Assembly (NCBI RefSeq): GCF_000166415.1
Contig: NC_014654.1
Location: 2,294,001-2,358,000, forward strand
Direction of reading: 5' to 3'
DNA length: 64,000 bases
From: Halanaerobium hydrogeniformans
GTDB taxonomy: Bacteria > Bacillota > Halanaerobiia > Halanaerobiales > Halanaerobiaceae
Shown one piece after another: positions 16,710 through 25,324 of this stretch. The translations under genes were made by a program, and so were the position numbers. Below the pieces are notes generated by a model that had not been told where the DNA came from, did no database searches, and saw nothing but the letters and a program-made list of their open reading frames with translations. Each line of letters begins with the position of its first letter. Position 1 is the stretch's first letter.

Positions 16710-17801
16710 TTAATCCCAATTCAATTCTAAAGCAGCAAAATTACAGCGGGTAACACAGAGACCACAAGCAGCACATTTTTCTTTATCAATTACAATTTTT
16801 TTGTCTTCATTTAAATAATTAGCATCATAAACACAGCTTGTAATGCAAAGTCTGCAGCCTGTACAGTTTTCAATTATTATTTTAGGTGTTTTGCTTTGAT
16901 AATTTGCCTTTTTTGGCACTCTATCCTGGGCAATTCCTCTGATTTCATTTAAATTATTATAATTATGTTCTTCTAAATATCTATCAATTTCCCTGGCGAT
17001 TTTAGAATAAACAGTGGGTCCATTCAAGATAGCAGTAGTGCAAACCTGTACAGCCTCTGCTCCGGCCATAATCATCTTTACTGCATCTTCTCCCCTAGAA
17101 ATTCCCCCAACTGCAATGATAGGTATCTCAACAGCTTTAACAGCCTCAAAAACCGCTCTTAAAGCTAGAGGAAAGATTGCATCTCCAGATAACCAGCCAT
17201 AACCGTTTTCACTGCCCATTAAGGCCCTTCCACTCTCTAAATCAATATCCAGTGTTGGCCCAAAGGAATTTATTAAAACTAAACCATCAGCACCAGCTTT
17301 TTGAGCAGCTTTAGCAAACTTCGCAATATCAATTTGAGGACTTAATTTAACCAAAACCGGTAAATCAACAGCTTTTTTTGCTGCTTTTACACTTTCTATT
17401 ACCGGAGAAGGATCACTACCTAAATAATGAGTGGAAAGTTCTAAAGCATCAGCAAAAGGCTCAACTTTTCTTGCCAGCTCACTTATTTCTTCAGCACTAT
17501 AACCTAAACCAACGATAACTGGTAATCCCAGTTCCTTAATAACAGGGTATTCCTCATTTAACCATTTGTCAGGACCCATTTCTGACCATAATTCTGTATT
17601 CATAAAACCACTTTTTAGCTGGGCCATATTTGGCCTGGGTACTTTTGCAGCTTTAGTAGAAATAGTTTTGGTTACTATAGCAGAAGTGCCACCTTTTTTG
17701 GCAGCTGCTGCAGCCTTAGCATCTTTAATTGGTGGTCCTGCAGCTGGCATGACAGGATGTTTTAAAATAAAATCGTACAACTTGACTCTTAAATCAGCCA
17801 T
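16710..17801 (-). CDS. PreA-like (dihydropyrimidine/dihydroorotate dehydrogenase family) flavoprotein with 2x[4Fe-4S] domain
   Basis: This is an FMN-binding TIM barrel fused to a C-terminal dicluster ferredoxin. The barrel shows the family start (VMPAAGPPIKD), LVKLSPQID, VGGISRGEDAVKMIMAGA and QVCTTAILNGP. The C-terminus has CTGCRLCITSC and CAACGLCVTRC, each followed by a fourth-cysteine pattern for [4Fe-4S]. The layout matches PreA, the catalytic subunit of bacterial dihydropyrimidine dehydrogenase, but no PreT (FAD/NADPH subunit) is present in the window. ATG at 17801 follows GGGGTG; a GTG at 17810 is possible. Lying between ade and the NTPase gene, it may reduce or oxidise a nucleobase or pass electrons for the hydroxylases. 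Confidence 0.8.
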   Translation of the reverse strand: MADLRVKLYDFILKHPVMPAAGPPIKDAKAAAAAKKGGTSAIVTKTISTKAAKVPRPNMAQLKSGFMNTELWSEMGPDKWLNEEYPVIKELGLPVIVGLGYSAEEISELARKVEPFADALELSTHYLGSDPSPVIESVKAAKKAVDLPVLVKLSPQIDIAKFAKAAQKAGADGLVLINSFGPTLDIDLESGRALMGSENGYGWLSGDAIFPLALRAVFEAVKAVEIPIIAVGGISRGEDAVKMIMAGAEAVQVCTTAILNGPTVYSKIAREIDRYLEEHNYNNLNEIRGIAQDRVPKKANYQSKTPKIIIENCTGCRLCITSCVYDANYLNEDKKIVIDKEKCAACGLCVTRCNFAALELNWD

Positions 17802-17817
17802 GATAGTCACCCCTAGT

Positions 17818-18417
17818 TTAATAGTCTTTCTTACGCATAAATTGACTCAAAACAGAGAAAATCTCTCTTTTGATTTCTTCCCTATTATCTTCTTGTACCT
17901 CAAATATTTTAGTATCTTTTCTTTCTTTTATTTGGTCTAAAAAAGAATTGCTTTCTGCTATTAATACACCAAGTACAATTTTTTGTGAATCCAGAAGAGA
18001 AAAAACTTTTTCTTTAAATTTTTCTGCCCCAGATTCAAAACGTCCCAATTCATCCATAATAACTATTGCTACATCTAATCTCAGTAATTCAACTCCATAA
18101 TTATTAAATACCTCGGGAAAAACTTCGAACTCTTCATCAATACTTTCCCTTGATGCAATAATATTATCAAAGTGGCTCATTGTTAAAGTATTTTTCTTGC
18201 CAAAATCAGAAATCAGATTTTTAGTTCCCATTGTTTTTAAAAACAATGCAGGTACAAGCCTAAAGACCAGAGGTTTTTGGCTGAGTGGATCAACTTCTCT
18301 GGCTACTGCATAGCCTGCCGGATAATAATCAATTTCTTCCAATAACCTTTTTATAATACTAGATTTACCACTATTTTTTTCTCCTGTTAAAAAATAATTA
18401 TTTAATGTTTTTGCCAT
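17818..18417 (-). CDS. THEP1-like nucleoside-triphosphatase (NTPase_1 family)
   Basis: This is a small P-loop NTPase of 199 aa. Walker A is at the N-terminus (TGEKNSGKSS, about residues 11-20) and the Walker B region is VAIVIMDELGRFESGAEKF, the sequence typical of the THEP1/DUF265 family. Purified family members hydrolyse several NTPs, but the biological role is not established. The position, 14 nt after the hydroxylase subunits in a purine operon, is notable and may mean cofactor insertion or maturation. RBS AGGAGTG precedes the ATG. Confidence 0.8.
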   Translation of the reverse strand: MAKTLNNYFLTGEKNSGKSSIIKRLLEEIDYYPAGYAVAREVDPLSQKPLVFRLVPALFLKTMGTKNLISDFGKKNTLTMSHFDNIIASRESIDEEFEVFPEVFNNYGVELLRLDVAIVIMDELGRFESGAEKFKEKVFSLLDSQKIVLGVLIAESNSFLDQIKERKDTKIFEVQEDNREEIKREIFSVLSQFMRKKDY

Positions 18418-18431
18418 TTTTACACTCCTGT

Positions 18432-19427
18432 CTATTTTTTATTATATTTTTCTTCTATAGCTTTTTTTACCCTGGATGGATTTAAAGGAAGCTCATAAAA
18501 ACGAATCCCAATTGCATCGTAAACTGCATTTGCAAGAGCTGGAGCTGCTGCGATAATTGTAGGTTCCCCTACACCTTTAGCTCCAAATGGTCCTTCTGAA
18601 TCTTGATCTTCAATTAAATAATGTTTAAATTTTGGGATATCAACACTGGTTGGAACTAAATAATCCGACATTCCAGCATTTAAGGTCCTTCCATTGCGAA
18701 TAACCTGGTCTTCCATAACTGCCATTCCCAGTCCCTGAACAGTACCACCTTCAATTTGTCCCTCAACATTTTTAGGATTAATTGCCTTACCAATATCAAC
18801 AGCTGTATAGACATTGAGTAGATCGATAATTCCAGTATCAGTATCTACTTCAACTTCTATTACCTGGGAAAGAAATGTATAAGCAACATAGACCTTATCT
18901 GCCTGGCCCTTTTGATCAGGTTGATAAGTAACCGGGAAAAATGAGCCTTCAGCTTCTAAAGTTATCCCTCTATTTTTTAGTTTAGCAGCCAATTCCCAGT
19001 AAGTAATGGAGTAATCAGGCTCGTCGTAAAGATAAATCTCACCATCTTTTACATTTATCTCAGGATGATTGCTTCTAAACTCCAGGCTCCCATAATGATA
19101 TAAATTGGCTAATAAATCTTCGGCAGCTTTTTTTACAGCATTACCGGTAAAATATGTCTGTCTGGTCGCAGAGGTAGAACCTGAGTTTTTAGTAGTATGG
19201 GTATCACCCTGAATAACCTCAAAATAATCAGGTTTGATTCTTAATATTTCAGCTGCAATTTGAATAACCGTAGTAATAACACCCTGGCCAACATCTGCTG
19301 CAGCAGTTTTGATAACAATTCTTTCATCTGTTTTAATTTCTATTGAAGCTATAGAATGATCAGGAAATCCTTCTCCATAACCAAACCCAAACATTATTGT
19401 AGCCAAACCTCTTCCTTTTTTCTTCAT
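18432..19427 (-). CDS. Molybdenum hydroxylase, C-terminal half of the molybdopterin subunit (separate gene)
   Basis: This encodes the second molybdopterin-binding domain of a xanthine-dehydrogenase-family enzyme as its own polypeptide (331 aa from the ATG). It has GRGLATIMFGFGYGEG, the pterin contact AADVGQGV near residue 48, NSGSTSATRQTYFTGN, VDIGKAINP and the catalytic glutamate in EGPFGAKGVGEP (about residue 288). The ATG overlaps the stop of the preceding gene (TGATG) and is preceded by GGGAGG, so translation is coupled. The cut falls in the linker between the two Mo domains, unlike the intact 764-aa subunit elsewhere in this operon. A 50 + 37 kDa split like this is known for nicotinate dehydrogenase (NdhL/NdhM) of Eubacterium barkeri. 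Confidence 0.9.
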   Translation of the reverse strand: MKKKGRGLATIMFGFGYGEGFPDHSIASIEIKTDERIVIKTAAADVGQGVITTVIQIAAEILRIKPDYFEVIQGDTHTTKNSGSTSATRQTYFTGNAVKKAAEDLLANLYHYGSLEFRSNHPEINVKDGEIYLYDEPDYSITYWELAAKLKNRGITLEAEGSFFPVTYQPDQKGQADKVYVAYTFLSQVIEVEVDTDTGIIDLLNVYTAVDIGKAINPKNVEGQIEGGTVQGLGMAVMEDQVIRNGRTLNAGMSDYLVPTSVDIPKFKHYLIEDQDSEGPFGAKGVGEPTIIAAAPALANAVYDAIGIRFYELPLNPSRVKKAIEEKYNKK

Positions 19428-20773
19428 CACTCTTTTCCTCCCTTCCAGCCGCTTAATTCCATCACTTTTTTAATAGTTTCTTCAGCATTAACACTGTGAT
19501 TAAGCTGCTGACCATTAGGAGTCCATGAACCAATTTGATAGATATTTTTTTGTCTAAACTCTGCTGGATCCATTTTAAGTTCATGGGCCAGGATATCCAT
19601 CTGAGATTCATAGGCAAAGGCACCCTGGGTTGTCCCAAAACCTCTCATTGCTCCAGCATAGGTATTATTTGTATAAACTGCATGTGATATTCCCTTGATA
19701 TTTTCGACATTATAAGGGCCGGTCGCATGGTACATACCTTTATGAACTACTGCTGGACCACTTGAAGCATAAGCACCTGTGTCACCAATAAACTTTGTCT
19801 GCCAGGCTTTTAAATAGCCATCACTACTGACACCAGTTTTATTAATTATCGTAATTGGATGCCGCTTGGATTGGGTAATCATAGATTCTGCGCGGCTAAA
19901 AGTTAATTTGACCGGTCTACCTGTTCTCATAGCTGCAATGGCTAGATGGATGTGTACAGAAACATCTTCTTTTTTACCAAAAGCTCCACCAATAGTTGGC
20001 TGAATAATTCTAATCTGATCTTTGGCCAGTCTTAGTGATTGAGCTACATCTGCCTGAGTATCATGCAGCCACTGGGTAGCTGCCCAGATATTAACTCTTC
20101 CCTTTCTTTCATCATAAAAAGCTATCCCCGCTTCGTTTTGCATCGGGAGTTGATCTATAAATTGAGTTTGATATTTTCTTTCGACAATAATATCTGATTC
20201 TGCAAAACCAGCTTCAACATCCCCCCGTTCCAGGTTATGAGTAACTAAAATATTGCCATCAGGATGTATATTAACTGCATCATCCTCCATGGCCCTAAAA
20301 GGATCAGTTATAACTTCAAGCTCTTCTATTTTTACCTCAATTAAGTCAACAGCCTTTTTAGCAGCTTCAATACTTTCGGCCGCTACTACTGCTAGAGCAT
20401 CACCTAAATAACGCATTGTTTTACCCGGAGCAACTAAAACAGGTTGATCTCTAATAATCAGGCCAAACTTCCTTACATTTGGTATATCTTCTGCAGTAAA
20501 TATATCTACTACACCTTTTACTTTTTTTGCTTTAGAAATATCAATATCTTTTAAAATAGCATGAGGATGAACAGCCCTTTTCACCTTCAAATAGAGCATA
20601 TCCTCAAAATAAATGTCATTAGCATAAACTGCTTTTCCGCTAACCTTATCTTTAGCATCAGCTTTTAAAATATCCTGGCCAACAAAACGTTTACCACCTT
20701 TGGGCTTTTCTGATGAACATCTGGTAGTATGCTTGCAGTAATAATCTTTAACACTATATTTTTGCTCACTCAT
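19427..20773 (-). CDS. Molybdenum hydroxylase, N-terminal half of the molybdopterin subunit (separate gene)
   Basis: This 448-aa chain carries the first half of a xanthine-dehydrogenase-type large subunit. DAKDKVSGKAVYANDIYFED opens the Ald_Xan_dh_C N-domain, IGGAFGKKE (about 262-270) is the conserved molybdopterin contact and GAMRGFG (about 375-381) holds the conserved active-site Arg. The chain stops cleanly after the NGQQLNHSV segment, where the intact homologue at 26194-28488 continues into a linker. The start ATG at 20773 follows AAGGAAG and overlaps the 2Fe-2S gene; a GTG at 20782 is less likely. With the genes on both sides it forms a four-subunit Mo/FAD/Fe-S enzyme, probably acting on purine, hypoxanthine or a related heterocycle. 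Confidence 0.92.
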   Translation of the reverse strand: MSEQKYSVKDYYCKHTTRCSSEKPKGGKRFVGQDILKADAKDKVSGKAVYANDIYFEDMLYLKVKRAVHPHAILKDIDISKAKKVKGVVDIFTAEDIPNVRKFGLIIRDQPVLVAPGKTMRYLGDALAVVAAESIEAAKKAVDLIEVKIEELEVITDPFRAMEDDAVNIHPDGNILVTHNLERGDVEAGFAESDIIVERKYQTQFIDQLPMQNEAGIAFYDERKGRVNIWAATQWLHDTQADVAQSLRLAKDQIRIIQPTIGGAFGKKEDVSVHIHLAIAAMRTGRPVKLTFSRAESMITQSKRHPITIINKTGVSSDGYLKAWQTKFIGDTGAYASSGPAVVHKGMYHATGPYNVENIKGISHAVYTNNTYAGAMRGFGTTQGAFAYESQMDILAHELKMDPAEFRQKNIYQIGSWTPNGQQLNHSVNAEETIKKVMELSGWKGGKE

Positions 20774-21251
20774 CAGAATCACTTCCTTCTGAGTTTATTA
20801 TATCTGCAGCCAGCATTACCGCTTCAATAATTTTAGTATAACCAGTACAGCGACAAATATTACCTGATAAAGCAGAACGAACTTCTTCCTCATTTGGCCG
20901 TGGATTTTTATCTAAAAGGTTTTTGCCGGCCATTATCATACCCGGAATACAAAAACCACACTGGACCGCACCGGTCTCAATAAAAGCTTCTTGTAGTGGG
21001 TGAAGTTGATCATCTTTAACCAAACCTTCAATAGTAATAATTTCAGCTCCATCAGCTTGAGGGGCAGGTACCAGACAGGAAGGTATTAAACGGCCATTCA
21101 TAATAACAGAACAGGCACCACATTCACCTTTGCCACAACCTTCCTTAACTCCTGTTAAACCAAGATCTTCTCTAAGAAGATCAAGCAGGCGGTGATAAGG
21201 TGTTACTGCTATTTCTCTTTCTTCTCCATTAACCTTAAATTTGATCTGCAT
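20766..21251 (-). CDS. 2Fe-2S subunit of the split molybdenum hydroxylase
   Basis: This electron-transfer subunit (161 aa) has two [2Fe-2S] clusters. The N-terminal plant-type ferredoxin motif is CGKGECGAC plus a further Cys in SCLVPA; the C-terminal four-helix domain has CGFCIPGM and CRCTGY. Both are complete. It moves electrons from the molybdenum site to the FAD subunit. The start follows GGGAGGG, the 3' end overlaps the next gene, and the 5' end overlaps the FAD gene. Confidence 0.95.
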   Translation of the reverse strand: MQIKFKVNGEEREIAVTPYHRLLDLLREDLGLTGVKEGCGKGECGACSVIMNGRLIPSCLVPAPQADGAEIITIEGLVKDDQLHPLQEAFIETGAVQCGFCIPGMIMAGKNLLDKNPRPNEEEVRSALSGNICRCTGYTKIIEAVMLAADIINSEGSDSDE

Positions 21252-22173
21252 TTTTCCCTCCCTCTCTTCTTTTTTCTATTGATTCCAGGGCATTTTCCAT
21301 AATATCTCTAACAACATTTTCTCTATATTTTTTAGTCCCCCTAATATCATCTATAGGAGAAACCCTTTTTTTAAGCTCTTCTCCAAGGTTTCTGTAATTC
21401 AGTTCAGCCAGGCTTTTGCCGATCATCATCTCTTCTACTTCTCTCAATCTAATTGGAGTCGGAGCAGCTGACCCAACCGCAAGTCCAGCCCGCTTAATTA
21501 TTCCCCTATCAAAATATAGAACTAAAGCTAAATTTAAAGTAGAAATAACCAAAGCTTTACGCCGGCCAATTTTGGACCAGAAATTTAAAGCTGGCTCAGA
21601 ATATAAAGGTATTTCTATCTGGGTTAAAAGCTCATTTTCCTTTAATATATTTCTTTTTGGAGCGAGGAAAAATTCTTCGGCTTTAACCAGGCGGCTGCCT
21701 TCTTGTGACTGCAGCTTAAAACTAGCATCAGAGGCAAGCAGGGCTGAAAGGGTATCTCCCGCAGGTGATGATGTACAGATGTTCCCACCGATAGTACCTC
21801 TGCTTCTAATTTGAGGGGAACCTACTGCAGCTGAGGCTTTAGCCAAAATAGAAAGCCTTTCTTTTAACATTTGTGAATTTTTTAATTCATAATGGGTCAT
21901 TAAAGGCCCAATCAAGATCTTATCTTCTTTAAAATCTAAAAATTTTAGTTCTTTAATTCTGCTTAAATCAAGCCAGTGTTTAATTTCATTTAATCGCTCA
22001 TATTTTTCTACAAGTACATCAGTTGCACCTGCTAAAACTATAATTTCATCCTGATATTTTTCTTTAATCTCTAAAGCTTTTTTAAGGGTTTTAGGTTGAA
22101 AATAGTTTTCAAAATCTTTGCCAGAAATCGTTTGCCTGTTCTCTACTTTCATGGGCGATCTTTTGATAATCAA
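21235..22173 (-). CDS. FAD subunit of the split molybdenum hydroxylase
   Basis: This is a CO-dehydrogenase/XdhB-type flavoprotein (312 aa). It shows the FAD-pyrophosphate motif VLAGATDVLV and the second motif RGTIGGNICTSSPAGDT, followed by the C-terminal domain around IGRRKALVISTLNLAL. The TTG start at 22173 is supported by GGGAGG at 22183-22188, 9 nt upstream; the in-frame ATG at 22152 has no binding site. The 5' end overlaps ssnA by 65 nt. It passes electrons to NAD+ or ferredoxin; the acceptor cannot be read from the sequence. Confidence 0.93.
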   Translation of the reverse strand: MIIKRSPMKVENRQTISGKDFENYFQPKTLKKALEIKEKYQDEIIVLAGATDVLVEKYERLNEIKHWLDLSRIKELKFLDFKEDKILIGPLMTHYELKNSQMLKERLSILAKASAAVGSPQIRSRGTIGGNICTSSPAGDTLSALLASDASFKLQSQEGSRLVKAEEFFLAPKRNILKENELLTQIEIPLYSEPALNFWSKIGRRKALVISTLNLALVLYFDRGIIKRAGLAVGSAAPTPIRLREVEEMMIGKSLAELNYRNLGEELKKRVSPIDDIRGTKKYRENVVRDIMENALESIEKRREGGKNADQI

Positions 22174-23440
22174 AAACCTTCACCTCCCGATCTTCCATCA
22201 ATATTTTGCCTGCCACAATAGTTGTGTCTACCATACCACCATTGATTCCAAATAAGATATGAGCATAACTGTTATCAGAATTTATCTCGGTTGGAGGAAA
22301 ATAATCTACTACGATAATATCTGCTGCTGCACCTTTTTTTAAAACACCAAGTTCTACTCCAAAACTTTGAGAAGCCAATTCTGGATTGCGCTTAAAGACC
22401 ATCTCAGGAATCTCAGTCCAGCCCAACCCTGGATCCTGGCTACTGTGTTTTAAGACTAAATCAGCAAATTTTATGCTCTCAAACATATCAGTAGTATATC
22501 CATCAGTACCTAAACAAAGTTTCACCCCTTTAGCAAGGACTTTTTTTAGAGGTGTTACTCCCACAGCATTATTTAAATTTGATTCTGGATTATGAACTAA
22601 AAAGCATTCATTTTCTTTTAAAATTTCTAATTCTTCATCCTGAAGATGAACCCCATGCACAGCAATAGTGCCAGGCCGCCAGATATCATAATCATCCAGT
22701 CTTTTAACTACACCATTATAGCCTTTAAGTCTGCTGTGTTCTAAATCAAGCCTTCCTTCTGCTGCATGGATATGAAAATTGGAGTTCATTTTATCTGCTA
22801 ATTTCGAAACTTTAGCTAAGGTGTCATCTTCTAAAGTAAAAGAGGCATGTAGACCTATTCTTGTGTTTAAGCGTTCTGAATTATCTTCAGCTATATTATT
22901 TATAAATTCTTCACTTTCTTTTAAGGCAGCATCTCTCATCTGATCACCATTGCGGTCCGATATCTCATAAGCCAGGTCAGCTCTGATCCCACTTTCCTCA
23001 ACTGCTTTTGCTATGATCTCAAGACTATATTTAATCTGACCATAACTGGCATGATGATCAATTATTGTTGTGGTCCCTTGCTTAATTCCGGTTAAAATCG
23101 CATAAAGGGCACTATAATAAATATCATCTGCTTTAAGAGTATTATCAAGCCGCCACCATAACTTTTCTAAAATCTCTAAAAAATGACGGGGTGGTTGATC
23201 CGTTTTCAAATCCATCCCCCTGGCAAAAGTACTGTAAAGATGCATATGAGAATTGATCATTCCTGGCATTACAACTTTGCCATCCACATCTTTAACTTCT
23301 ACCTCACTATATTTTGACTCTAAGATATCACTTTCAGCAATTTCTTTAATTTTACTACCCTCTATTAAAACAGCACCATCTTTGATAACCCTGTTATCCT
23401 GATCATTGGTTATTACCACTGCATTGGTTAATAATAGCAA
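22109..23440 (-). CDS. ssnA: SsnA-type amidohydrolase/deaminase
   Basis: SsnA is an amidohydrolase-superfamily enzyme that is a marker of the anaerobic purine/urate degradation cluster; its exact substrate is debated (guanine- or xanthine-like deamination or ring opening). The 443-aa sequence has the metal motif NSHMHLYSTFARGM, the long tract GTTTIIDHHASYG, FHIHAAEGRLDLEHS, VHGVHLQDEE and LGTDGYTTDMFESIK, as in SsnA. The start is TTG, 6 nt after GAGGAGG. It lies between the two hydroxylase subunit sets. Confidence 0.9.
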   Translation of the reverse strand: MLLLTNAVVITNDQDNRVIKDGAVLIEGSKIKEIAESDILESKYSEVEVKDVDGKVVMPGMINSHMHLYSTFARGMDLKTDQPPRHFLEILEKLWWRLDNTLKADDIYYSALYAILTGIKQGTTTIIDHHASYGQIKYSLEIIAKAVEESGIRADLAYEISDRNGDQMRDAALKESEEFINNIAEDNSERLNTRIGLHASFTLEDDTLAKVSKLADKMNSNFHIHAAEGRLDLEHSRLKGYNGVVKRLDDYDIWRPGTIAVHGVHLQDEELEILKENECFLVHNPESNLNNAVGVTPLKKVLAKGVKLCLGTDGYTTDMFESIKFADLVLKHSSQDPGLGWTEIPEMVFKRNPELASQSFGVELGVLKKGAAADIIVVDYFPPTEINSDNSYAHILFGINGGMVDTTIVAGKILMEDREVKVFDYQKIAHESREQANDFWQRF

Positions 23441-23472
23441 ATTAAGTCCTCCTCATTCAAAGACTTCTCTAT

Positions 23473-24849
23473 CTACTTTAAAATATCTTTACACATTTCT
23501 GCAGAAATATTGTTCGCTTTTTCTATTATTTCCTGCTCATCAACATTGCTTAACTCTCCCTTTTCTACAACAATCTCACCATTCACAATTGTATAGTCAA
23601 CTATTTGAGTATCTCCCTGATTAATTAAGGCTGATACAGGATCATAAAGGCCACCAGCCCAACCAAGCCTTTTAGAGTTGATCATAAACATATCAGCTGC
23701 CTTTCCGACCTCTAAACTACCTATTTCAGGTTGGTTTAAAACATCTCTTCCACCATTTGTAGCCAGTCCCAGTACATCTTCAGCACTAAGAGATTTAATT
23801 CCATGTACCAAACGGTGCATTAGAAAAGCAGACTTTAATTCTAAAATCATATTGGAAGAATCATTACTGGCACTTCCATCTACTGCCAGCCCAACCGGTA
23901 CACCTTTGTCAAGCATCTCAGGAACTAAGGCTACTCCTGAAGAAAGTTTCATATTGGAAACTGGGCAGTGAGAAACCCCGGTACCTGTAGCCGCCATTTT
24001 GTCTAATTCACTGCTGTTTAGATGGACTGCATGAGCATACCAGACATCTTCGCCCAACCAGCCCAGTTTTTCCATATATGCTAAAGGCCTCATCCCATAT
24101 TTTTCTAAAACAAATTTCTCCTCATCTTTGGTTTCAGCAAGATGGGTATGCACCTGTACTCCATGTTTTCGGGCAAGTTCTATTGACTCGAGCATCAATT
24201 CTTCGGTTACCGAAAAAGGTGAGCAAGGGGCTAAAACTACCCTCTGCATTGCAAAAGGATCAGGATCATGGTATTTATCAATCAATCTTTTCGAATCTGC
24301 TAAGATTTGCTGATCAGTTTGAACAACTTTATCTGGTGGTAGTCCACCATCTTTTTGACTTAAAGACATACTTCCCCGAGACCCATGAAAGCGAATACCA
24401 ATTTCTGCTGCAGCATCAAACTCATAATCTACTAAATTATCCGGCTGGTTTCTTGGAAACACATAAAAATGATCACTAGTTGTTGTACAACCGGTTTTAA
24501 GCAGTTCTCCAGCAGCAAGCAAAGTAGAGTAATATACAGCATCAGCTGTTAAATTTGACCAGATTGGATAGAGATATTTTAACCAGCCAAAAAGTTCAAG
24601 TTCCTGAGCTTCAGGTAAACTTCTCGTTAAAGTCTGATAAAAGTGATGATGAAGATTAATCAAACCAGGGAAAAGAAAATAATCTCGGCCGTTAATAATC
24701 CTGGTCTCATCATTTTGTTCTAAAGAAATATTTCTTCCCATCTCTTTTATTTTACCATCTTCAATTAAAAGGTCAGCATTTTTTAATCGTTCTCGATTTT
24801 CATTCATTGTTATAATTTCTTTGGCATTTTTGATTAAAATTTGAGTCAT
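23473..24849 (-). CDS. Amidohydrolase, 8-oxoguanine deaminase-like
   Basis: This 458-aa member of the AtzA/TrzN/guanine-deaminase branch most resembles 8-oxoguanine deaminases, which are often misnamed hydroxydechloroatrazine ethylaminohydrolase. Zinc-site motifs are NLHHHFYQTLTRSL (about residue 66), VHTHLAETKDE, YAHAVHLNSSE and AVDGSASND. It would deaminate 8-oxoguanine or guanine to a urate- or xanthine-like product that the neighbouring hydroxylases can use. The ATG follows GGGGAG and the gene starts 1 nt after the 2Fe-2S gene. Confidence 0.85.
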   Translation of the reverse strand: MTQILIKNAKEIITMNENRERLKNADLLIEDGKIKEMGRNISLEQNDETRIINGRDYFLFPGLINLHHHFYQTLTRSLPEAQELELFGWLKYLYPIWSNLTADAVYYSTLLAAGELLKTGCTTTSDHFYVFPRNQPDNLVDYEFDAAAEIGIRFHGSRGSMSLSQKDGGLPPDKVVQTDQQILADSKRLIDKYHDPDPFAMQRVVLAPCSPFSVTEELMLESIELARKHGVQVHTHLAETKDEEKFVLEKYGMRPLAYMEKLGWLGEDVWYAHAVHLNSSELDKMAATGTGVSHCPVSNMKLSSGVALVPEMLDKGVPVGLAVDGSASNDSSNMILELKSAFLMHRLVHGIKSLSAEDVLGLATNGGRDVLNQPEIGSLEVGKAADMFMINSKRLGWAGGLYDPVSALINQGDTQIVDYTIVNGEIVVEKGELSNVDEQEIIEKANNISAEMCKDILK

Positions 24850-24850
24850 T

Positions 24851-25324
24851 TTAAACTCCCCATTCTTTGGCAGCAGTTTCTACAGCTTCTATAATCTGCT
24901 GGTAACCTGTACAGCGGCAGAGATTTCCTTCCAAAGCAGTTTTTATTTCAGATTTACTTGGTCTCGGGTTTTTCTTAAGTAAAGCCAGAGCTGACATTAG
25001 CATGCCCGGGGTACAAAAACCACATTGAATTGCCTGTTTATCAACAAATGCTTTCTGAAGAGGGCTAAGTCCTTTTTTGCTTTCTAATCCTTCTACTGTA
25101 ATAATTTCACTGCCATCAGCTTGAGCAGTTAAGACCATACAGGAATTAACAGCTTTATCATCAATAATTACAGTACAGGCTCCACATTCTCCTACACTAC
25201 ATCCCTCTTTGGTTCCAGTTAATTTAAGCTGTTTACGTATTGTATCAAGCAATCTTTCCTGACTTCCTACTTTTAGATTATATTTTTTTGAATTAACTGT
25301 AATTTCTACATCTAATTTAGCCAC
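24851..25324 (-). CDS. Xanthine dehydrogenase 2Fe-2S subunit
   Basis: This 157-aa electron-transfer subunit shows CSVGECGACTV with its partner Cys in SCMVLTA, then CGFCTPGM and CRCTGY, giving two complete [2Fe-2S] sites. A GTG start overlaps the stop of the FAD subunit gene and lies 9 nt after GGAGG. It pairs with the intact 764-aa Mo subunit and is clearly paralogous to the 161-aa protein at 20766-21251. Confidence 0.95.
   Translation of the reverse strand: MAKLDVEITVNSKKYNLKVGSQERLLDTIRKQLKLTGTKEGCSVGECGACTVIIDDKAVNSCMVLTAQADGSEIITVEGLESKKGLSPLQKAFVDKQAIQCGFCTPGMLMSALALLKKNPRPSKSEIKTALEGNLCRCTGYQQIIEAVETAAKEWGV

Noticed and set aside
19421-19435. TGA TGA at the split of the Mo subunit as a selenocysteine codon or read-through site
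   Set aside because: The two genes are in different reading frames, the downstream ATG has its own GGGAGG, and no conserved cysteine position falls at the junction. A coupled two-gene arrangement explains it.
23473-24849. Atrazine-degradation enzyme, as the hydroxydechloroatrazine ethylaminohydrolase family name suggests
   Set aside because: The purine operon context and motifs fit an 8-oxoguanine deaminase-like enzyme; the herbicide name is a common propagated misannotation.
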